Positions 59,398-64,000 of a stretch of DNA of 64,000 bases are shown here, piece by piece. Under the pieces are notes generated by a model that worked only from the letters and a program-made list of their open reading frames with translations, ran no database searches and was not told the origin of the DNA. Both the position numbers and the translations under genes were made by a program. Origin of the DNA: a virus; the IMG/VR virus record IMGVR_UViG_3300027541_000073, positions 1 to 64,000 of that record; one strand, given 5' to 3'. Numbering within the stretch: position 1 is the stretch's first letter; each line of letters starts with the position of its first letter.

Positions 59398-61171
59398 AAA
59401 CTTCTATGTCGTTAGCATAACTTGTGAACCCGTTTTCTTTTATTACCTTGAGCACGTTGTTCACTCGACCCACTAATTCATCCCTATGAGAAATTAGATA
59501 GATGTTCTTATTACGTTCTCTGCCCATTTTCTTCAAAACACCCAGAGAGTTTTCAACGCCATTGGCGTCCATACCGCTATCGATAAGTTCATCTATGAAT
59601 AAGAGATTAATGTTCTGGTATAATGATTCCCAGACATCGCGGAACGCCCACGACAATCCTAAGATTAAGCGATTCCTTTCTCCTCGTGACAGGTTATCAA
59701 AATCTAAGTCCTGCCCGAGTTGGGTTATTTCTACCGTTAGGTCATTTTGGAATACAACGGTGTGAGGTAGACCCACCTTATCAAGGTAATAAGTCAGACG
59801 GTTATTCAAGTAAGCAAGATTTTGATCTATAATCTTCTTACGAATAAACGAATCTTTTGAAGTTAACAGTTTTAATAAAAACTCTTGATGCTCTTTCATT
59901 AGATTTAAACTGTTAACAGAGTCCCACGCTACTTCTTGAAGTGCAGTATTCTCTAATTCAGTAATCTGCTCTTGGTAAGTATCGCGTTCTTCTTGTTTAT
60001 TTTTTAATTGTACAGCAAGGCTATCTAAATTAGACCTATGATTATAGGCTTCGTTTAGTGTGTCATAGAAAGTCTGTGGACGACCGTTGATGTCTCCAAT
60101 AGACTCAAGTTCCTTTATAATCAACTCGAGATCTCCCGCTACCTTGGACAAGTATGTATCTGCATCAGCGAGATTTTTCTCTGCCGCTTTAATCATTTCT
60201 TCATGTTTATGATCGTGCAGTTCTTGTTCACACGCAGGACAAGTCTTGTGTTCTAGTCGTTCTACTTCTTTCTGATACTTTCGTACAGTTTTATCAGCCT
60301 GCATCACAGCAGTTTCTAAGGTAGCCTTTTCTTTGTTAAGACTTTTAATTCTAGCCGCTTGTTCGTCATATACTTTTAACTTTTCATGCTGTGCAATTTC
60401 TGCATCAATATCCACGCCAGCCAGCTCATCTATGGCTTTTTGTATTTTACTAATGTCTGCATCTTTACTACGTTGCCAAGCCGCTTGTTTTAATTTTAAA
60501 CTGTCGATGCTTTCTTGAATTTTATCATTGCTTTTCTTTACAGCATCAATTCTAGCACTTTCCTGTGTAATTTCTTCTTTAGTAATACGTACTTGCTCTT
60601 TGAGAGTTTCTGCTTTTTCACTTAAAAGTGTAATACCTAGTAATTGTTCAATAATTACACGCTGGTCGTTGGCCCGCATACTAAGAAATGGCTCAGTATA
60701 AGTGTTCAATGCAACAATGTGCTTGAACATATCATGACTCATGCCTAGTAATTCATCAATATCTTTCTGTGTTTCTCGACTATCGCCTTGACCTTCGTCA
60801 TCTACATCTGCATTTTCTTGTTCTTGCTCGTCGACATAGAATTTTAATATGTTAGGTTTGCGCCCACGTTCGATTCTGTATAAACGTCCGTCTTTTTCAA
60901 ACTCAACAGTAACTAACATATTCTTAGAATTAATCTTGTTAATAAGATTATCCTTCTTAATGTTAGTCAACGCCTGTCCGTAAAGCCCATAACTTAGTGC
61001 ATTTACGATAGTGGTCTTACCCGTGCCGTTTCGAGAGCCGGAATCGTCACCTCCTTGGTCCAAGTTCTCGCCTAAGACGAGGGTAAGTTGTTCTTTACCA
61101 AAATCTACTGCCTGTGTAGCATTACCTACACTCATGAAATTTTTAACTGTTAAGTCTTTTATTCTAATCAT
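59390..61171 (-). CDS. gp46: Recombination endonuclease subunit gp46 (Rad50/SbcC-like)
   Basis: 593 residues (T4: 560). Walker A is NGTGKTT at about 48-54, with a Gly/Asp-rich insert after GEN; the zinc hook CPAC is at 311-314 in the middle of long coiled coils (about 180-450); the ABC signature LSRGE is at 494-498, Walker B LLFIDELID at 523-531 and the H-loop SHRDE at 561-565. With gp47 it resects DNA ends for recombination-dependent replication and helps degrade host DNA. Its start overlaps the gp47 stop by ATGA, ensuring matched synthesis. All catalytic elements are intact. Confidence 0.95.
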   Translation of the reverse strand: MIRIKDLTVKNFMSVGNATQAVDFGKEQLTLVLGENLDQGGDDSGSRNGTGKTTIVNALSYGLYGQALTNIKKDNLINKINSKNMLVTVEFEKDGRLYRIERGRKPNILKFYVDEQEQENADVDDEGQGDSRETQKDIDELLGMSHDMFKHIVALNTYTEPFLSMRANDQRVIIEQLLGITLLSEKAETLKEQVRITKEEITQESARIDAVKKSNDKIQESIDSLKLKQAAWQRSKDADISKIQKAIDELAGVDIDAEIAQHEKLKVYDEQAARIKSLNKEKATLETAVMQADKTVRKYQKEVERLEHKTCPACEQELHDHKHEEMIKAAEKNLADADTYLSKVAGDLELIIKELESIGDINGRPQTFYDTLNEAYNHRSNLDSLAVQLKNKQEERDTYQEQITELENTALQEVAWDSVNSLNLMKEHQEFLLKLLTSKDSFIRKKIIDQNLAYLNNRLTYYLDKVGLPHTVVFQNDLTVEITQLGQDLDFDNLSRGERNRLILGLSWAFRDVWESLYQNINLLFIDELIDSGMDANGVENSLGVLKKMGRERNKNIYLISHRDELVGRVNNVLKVIKENGFTSYANDIEVYD

Positions 61172-62172
61172 AGGTTATTATAAATCGCGAGTAATACTTT
61201 AGGATCGTATGTGTCGCTTTGTATGCTGGCAATTTGATTACTAACAATTTGATCTACACTTTCAAACTGTTGGACATCAAGGTTAGTGTTAATTTCTACG
61301 TCTTTCTTCTCAGGAATTAATGTAAGTTCTCTGATATTTTCCTGAGCCATAAATGTTTCTTTAATAAAACTGGCTTCTTCGAAACTAATATCAATATCAA
61401 TACCTACACGTAGATATGTTTTAGGAAGAATTAGTGTTTCGGATTCGTCAATAAGTTGACTCAGTTTTACAGTCTTAAACTTAGGAGCATCGTTCCAAAC
61501 TTTATACACAGGCTTCTTTCCGTGTTCTAAAATCATCATGCCTCTGTCGTCGTCCCAAGCATCTGCATAGTTGTGCGGAAACGCATTACCAATGTAAACA
61601 ATATTTTCTTTTGCTTGGCGTTTATGAAAGTGCCCGCTGAATACATATTCAGGGTTCTTAAAGTTGCTGGCCTGTAACTCACCGTGGTCCGGCATCTGCA
61701 CCATTGCGTTCATCATAAACAACGGAAGTTCAAAGTGTCCAAACACATAACGACTTTTTAACTTTTCCATCTTTTTCCACTCATCGCCTACTAACCAAGG
61801 AACTAGTGTAACATCATCTATGGTAGTAATTTCGCTGATAACAGTTACTCCTGGAATATGTCTGCCCCAGTCAACTGAGTGTACATCACGCTTATCCTTA
61901 TAGTATAAGTCGTGATTGCCTGGAAAGAAGTAAAACTGATCAAATGCCTTGCCCAGTTTTTCTAAACAGCGGATTGAACTGTGCATAGTCAACATATTAA
62001 GACTGTTTCGATTGTGATGCCAATCGCCTAGGAAGATGCCAGTATCACATCCTTCCTTTTTAGCCTCAGCAATAAACCAATCTACGAATTCTTCGCAGTC
62101 CTGATTATGTGTACTAGAGTTCGATTTTAATCCAAAGTGTATGTCTGTAAAACACGCAACTTTTTTAAACAT
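61168..62172 (-). CDS. gp47: Recombination endonuclease subunit gp47 (Mre11/SbcD-like)
   Basis: 334 residues (T4: 339). Metallophosphoesterase motifs in order are FTDIHFG (about 8-14), FLGDWHHNR, FFPGNHD, VFGHFELP and FSGHFHKRQ, the full set of metal ligands for the Mn-dependent nuclease. It forms the nuclease head of the gp46/47 complex. ATG 62172 follows an AAGGATTATA ribosome site and a sigma70-type promoter with TTGACA and TATAAT boxes, so it is likely expressed early by the host polymerase. Confidence 0.95.
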   Translation of the reverse strand: MFKKVACFTDIHFGLKSNSSTHNQDCEEFVDWFIAEAKKEGCDTGIFLGDWHHNRNSLNMLTMHSSIRCLEKLGKAFDQFYFFPGNHDLYYKDKRDVHSVDWGRHIPGVTVISEITTIDDVTLVPWLVGDEWKKMEKLKSRYVFGHFELPLFMMNAMVQMPDHGELQASNFKNPEYVFSGHFHKRQAKENIVYIGNAFPHNYADAWDDDRGMMILEHGKKPVYKVWNDAPKFKTVKLSQLIDESETLILPKTYLRVGIDIDISFEEASFIKETFMAQENIRELTLIPEKKDVEINTNLDVQQFESVDQIVSNQIASIQSDTYDPKVLLAIYNNL

Positions 62173-62189
62173 TATAATCCTTTTTGGTT

Positions 62190-62219
62190 ATTATAGCAAA
62201 AATACAACAGCCGTGTCAA
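62190..62219 (-). promoter_or_regulatory. Sigma70-type promoter for gp47/gp46
   Basis: On the minus strand TTGACA (62219-62214), an 18-bp spacer, and TATAAT (62195-62190). Both boxes are perfect. The -35 box overlaps the gp55 stop codon, and the gp47 ATG is 18 bases after the -10 box, leaving a short leader with AAGGAT. Confidence 0.75.
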
Positions 62220-63046
62220 TCTTCTGCGGCCGGTGTATTCTCTCGTTTCATTGCGTTATCGTATTCTTGATTAATCATACGGGTGTAACTTGGGTTCATA
62301 CCATTTTCTTGCAAGATATCGTCTCGGATGTTTTGCATTTTCTTTTCGATATTAATGACACGGACAAACGAATTCGTGACTGCCGCGGTAAAATATGCGA
62401 AAGGGTTATCACTTTTGCTTTCATCAAATTGTAATCCTATTTGTGTAAGTTGAAGGATTGCTTGACCCTTCATTTCGTCATTGTAAGTATAACCTCTAAC
62501 GTTACCTCTGGTAGCATATCGTTCGCAGAGTTTGATATACATACGGGCTAGTGTGTCTGTAATTTGACCATGATCTTTACTGAACTTGCCCTTAATCATT
62601 CCGCCCTTCCAGTGGCTTTTACCTACACATATTAGTTCGTCATTGTCGTCAAATTTCCAGTGCTGGAACGCTGGAAAATTTACTTTCTCTCTATGATCCG
62701 CCTGACTTTTTGGTGTACGTTTACGCCCAGGTTCTAGCGGAATGTGATCGTAAGTCATAATTCTAAAAACTAAATCAGTTTTTTCAATTTTCTTATAATC
62801 TACTTCAAACTCGGCTACTTTAACTTTGGGGTTTACGGCTTTAGCCGCTTCAAATGCTTGTTGTTGCTGTCGTTTAGCCTTAACTCTTTTGGCTTCTGCG
62901 ATGGTTCTAATGTTAATTTTTTCTAAACTTGGTAGTATTAAGTCGTATTGATGGTACTCTGGCTTAACAAAACTACAGTAAGAGTTCTTACTTTTGTGTA
63001 TCTCGGATAACAAATCTTTGTTATTCAGGTAGTTAACTTTTTTCAT
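62216..63046 (-). CDS. gp55: Late transcription sigma factor gp55
   Basis: 276 residues, longer than T4 gp55 (185) because of an N-terminal part of about 90 residues rich in basic residues. The sigma-like core lies in the second half: FAYFTAAVTNSFVRVINIEKK, preceded by MKGQAILQLTQIGLQFDESKSDNP, equivalent to sigma region 2, while SKDHGQITDTLARMYIKLCERYATRGN precedes it. gp55 replaces the host sigma on RNA polymerase and recognises the TATAAATA late box. A sigma70 promoter (TTGACT-N17-TATAAT) lies just upstream and a GAGGAG ribosome site precedes ATG 63046. Confidence 0.88.
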   Translation of the reverse strand: MKKVNYLNNKDLLSEIHKSKNSYCSFVKPEYHQYDLILPSLEKINIRTIAEAKRVKAKRQQQQAFEAAKAVNPKVKVAEFEVDYKKIEKTDLVFRIMTYDHIPLEPGRKRTPKSQADHREKVNFPAFQHWKFDDNDELICVGKSHWKGGMIKGKFSKDHGQITDTLARMYIKLCERYATRGNVRGYTYNDEMKGQAILQLTQIGLQFDESKSDNPFAYFTAAVTNSFVRVINIEKKMQNIRDDILQENGMNPSYTRMINQEYDNAMKRENTPAAED

Positions 63047-63070
63047 TATAATTATGACTCCTCACTATAA

Positions 63071-63099
63071 ATTATAAACTATGCACTTAATAAAGTCAA
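63071..63099 (-). promoter_or_regulatory. Sigma70-type promoter for gp55
   Basis: On the minus strand TTGACT (63099-63094), exactly 17 bp, TATAAT (63076-63071). The start codon is 24 bases beyond the -10 box. It touches a plus-strand late motif at 63099-63106, so an early and a late promoter lie back to back. Confidence 0.75.
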
Positions 63100-63106
63100 T
63101 AAATAT
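63099..63106 (+). promoter_or_regulatory. Late promoter motif (ATAAATAT)
   Basis: ATAAATAT ends 21 bases before ATG 63128; AAGGATAA provides the ribosome site. It matches the motif at 45627-45634 and fits gp55-dependent transcription of the structural gene to its right. Confidence 0.5.
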
Positions 63107-63127
63107 GTTTAACAAGGATAACCAAAA

Positions 63128-64000
63128 ATGCCATTAGACTTAAACAATTTTGTTAGCGGTGCTAGATCTATTGCTGGCTCTGTAGCCGGTACATTGGGTA
63201 CTATCGGGAATACGGTAAACACATTAAAAACGGAAGGGTTTGGCGCGGCATTACGTAGCGTTAATTTACTCCCGGGCGGAGAAACAGGCGCAAAAAGTAA
63301 TCCAGCATCTGCAATTTTTAGTTCATCTGCAAGTAGAGATTGGAGAGTGCGTTTAAGCCTCCCAACTAACCCAGCATATAAATCTAGTTCTATTATGCGT
63401 CCGTTGATAGAAACCAATGGTATGGTGTTTCCTTTTACGCCCTCAATACAGATGCAACATACGGCAAACTACCAGCCAATGACACCTGTACACAATAATT
63501 ATCCTTTCTTGTCTTATGAAAACAGCAAAGTTGATGCAATGACAATTACAGGACAGTTTTTCTGCGAAGATGCTGTGGAAGCCGCATACTGGATTGCCGC
63601 AGTACATTATCTAAAATCAGTAACAAAGATGGCATTCGGTTCTGACACAAATGCAGGAGCACCTCCTCCAGTATTAAAACTTAACGGATACGGAGATTAT
63701 GTATTCAAAGATGTGCCTGTGGTAGTTACAAACTTTTCAATAGAATTACCTAATGATTGTGATTATATTTCTACAGGACTATCTGCCGGCGCACCTAGTG
63801 CAGGTGTAGTATCAAAGGCAGCATCTTTAGTTGGAATTAACATTCCAGGATCCAGCGTAGGACAAGGTGTCGCGTGGGCACCAGTTAAAAGTACAATTAC
63901 AGTTACAGTACAGCCATTGTACAGTAGAGAACAAGTTAGAAACTTTAGCCTTGATAAGTTTATCAAAGGAGACTATGTACTTGGTTCAGGTAACAATAAA
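63128..64000 (+). CDS. Virion structural (tail/baseplate) protein, N-terminal 291 residues (partial)
   Basis: The frame is open from ATG 63128 to the right edge. The beginning is PLDLNNFVSGARSIAGSVAG, then SSSASRDWRVRLSLP, and strong blocks such as FPFTPSIQMQHTANY, PMTPVHNNYPFLSYENS, ITGQFFCEDAVEAAYWIAAVHYL, PPPVLKLNGYG and PLYSREQVRNFSLDKF. I recognise these from a conserved structural protein of T4-like marine phages encoded near baseplate and tail genes. Its exact place in the virion is not certain; a baseplate-hub or tail-tube-proximal role is likely. No signal peptide. Confidence 0.75.
   Translation, partial: MPLDLNNFVSGARSIAGSVAGTLGTIGNTVNTLKTEGFGAALRSVNLLPGGETGAKSNPASAIFSSSASRDWRVRLSLPTNPAYKSSSIMRPLIETNGMVFPFTPSIQMQHTANYQPMTPVHNNYPFLSYENSKVDAMTITGQFFCEDAVEAAYWIAAVHYLKSVTKMAFGSDTNAGAPPPVLKLNGYGDYVFKDVPVVVTNFSIELPNDCDYISTGLSAGAPSAGVVSKAASLVGINIPGSSVGQGVAWAPVKSTITVTVQPLYSREQVRNFSLDKFIKGDYVLGSGNNK

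Overview
This 64 kb window looks like part of a T4-like, contractile-tailed dsDNA phage genome (T4 superfamily, in the style of marine cyanophages and pelagimyophages). The evidence is a set of T4 core genes: portal gp20, prohead protease gp21, scaffold gp22, major capsid gp23, tape-measure-like gp29, hub-assembly gp26-like, recombination nuclease gp46/gp47 and late sigma factor gp55. Coding is very dense with overlapping starts and stops. I found no tRNA, integrase or reverse transcriptase. Base composition looks low in GC by eye (not computed). The host cannot be told from the sequence; a marine bacterium is an inference from the gene families.

Layout. (1) 1-12493, plus strand: one tightly coupled run of enzymes. 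It holds eight Fe(II)/2-oxoglutarate oxygenase-like proteins (one cut by the window edge), four consecutive flavin-dependent (tryptophan-type) halogenases, two proteins of unknown function that bracket the halogenases, and a small Cys-rich protein. A T4-type late promoter motif lies at 1443. (2) 12490-48196, minus strand: about 36 kb of fiber and other virion surface genes. These include a 3835-residue giant, a related fiber broken by a one-base deletion, a pair of paralogous fibers of which one has gained a LamG lectin domain, and three tandem Gly-rich adhesin-like proteins. (3) 48346-57103, minus strand: head genes in the order 23, 22, 21, acidic core protein, Rossmann-like protein, small protein, 20, then the tape-measure-like gene. 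(4) 57177-58267, plus strand: a gp26-like gene whose last codons carry a double slippery heptamer and whose -1 frame continues for 76 residues. (5) 58268-58710: the only long gene-free stretch, with several stem-loops. (6) 58711-63046, minus strand: gp55, gp47, gp46, a small protein and a GIY-YIG protein, with good sigma70 promoters before gp55 and gp47. (7) 63128 onward, plus strand: the start of a virion structural gene.

How it fits together. Host-type sigma70 promoters drive gp55 and the gp47/46 pair; gp55 should then direct transcription from the recurring late motif (core TAAATA followed by C or T) found before most structural operons and before the oxygenase/halogenase run. The enzyme run therefore appears to be made late, together with virion proteins. 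This is compatible with modification of virion or host proteins or small molecules at the end of infection, but no substrate can be read from the sequence.

The most notable points are the four-halogenase/eight-oxygenase cassette, the probable programmed -1 frameshift in the gp26-like gene, the frameshifted fiber, the alternating two-unit repeat of the giant fiber, and the structured RNA candidate at 58595-58710.
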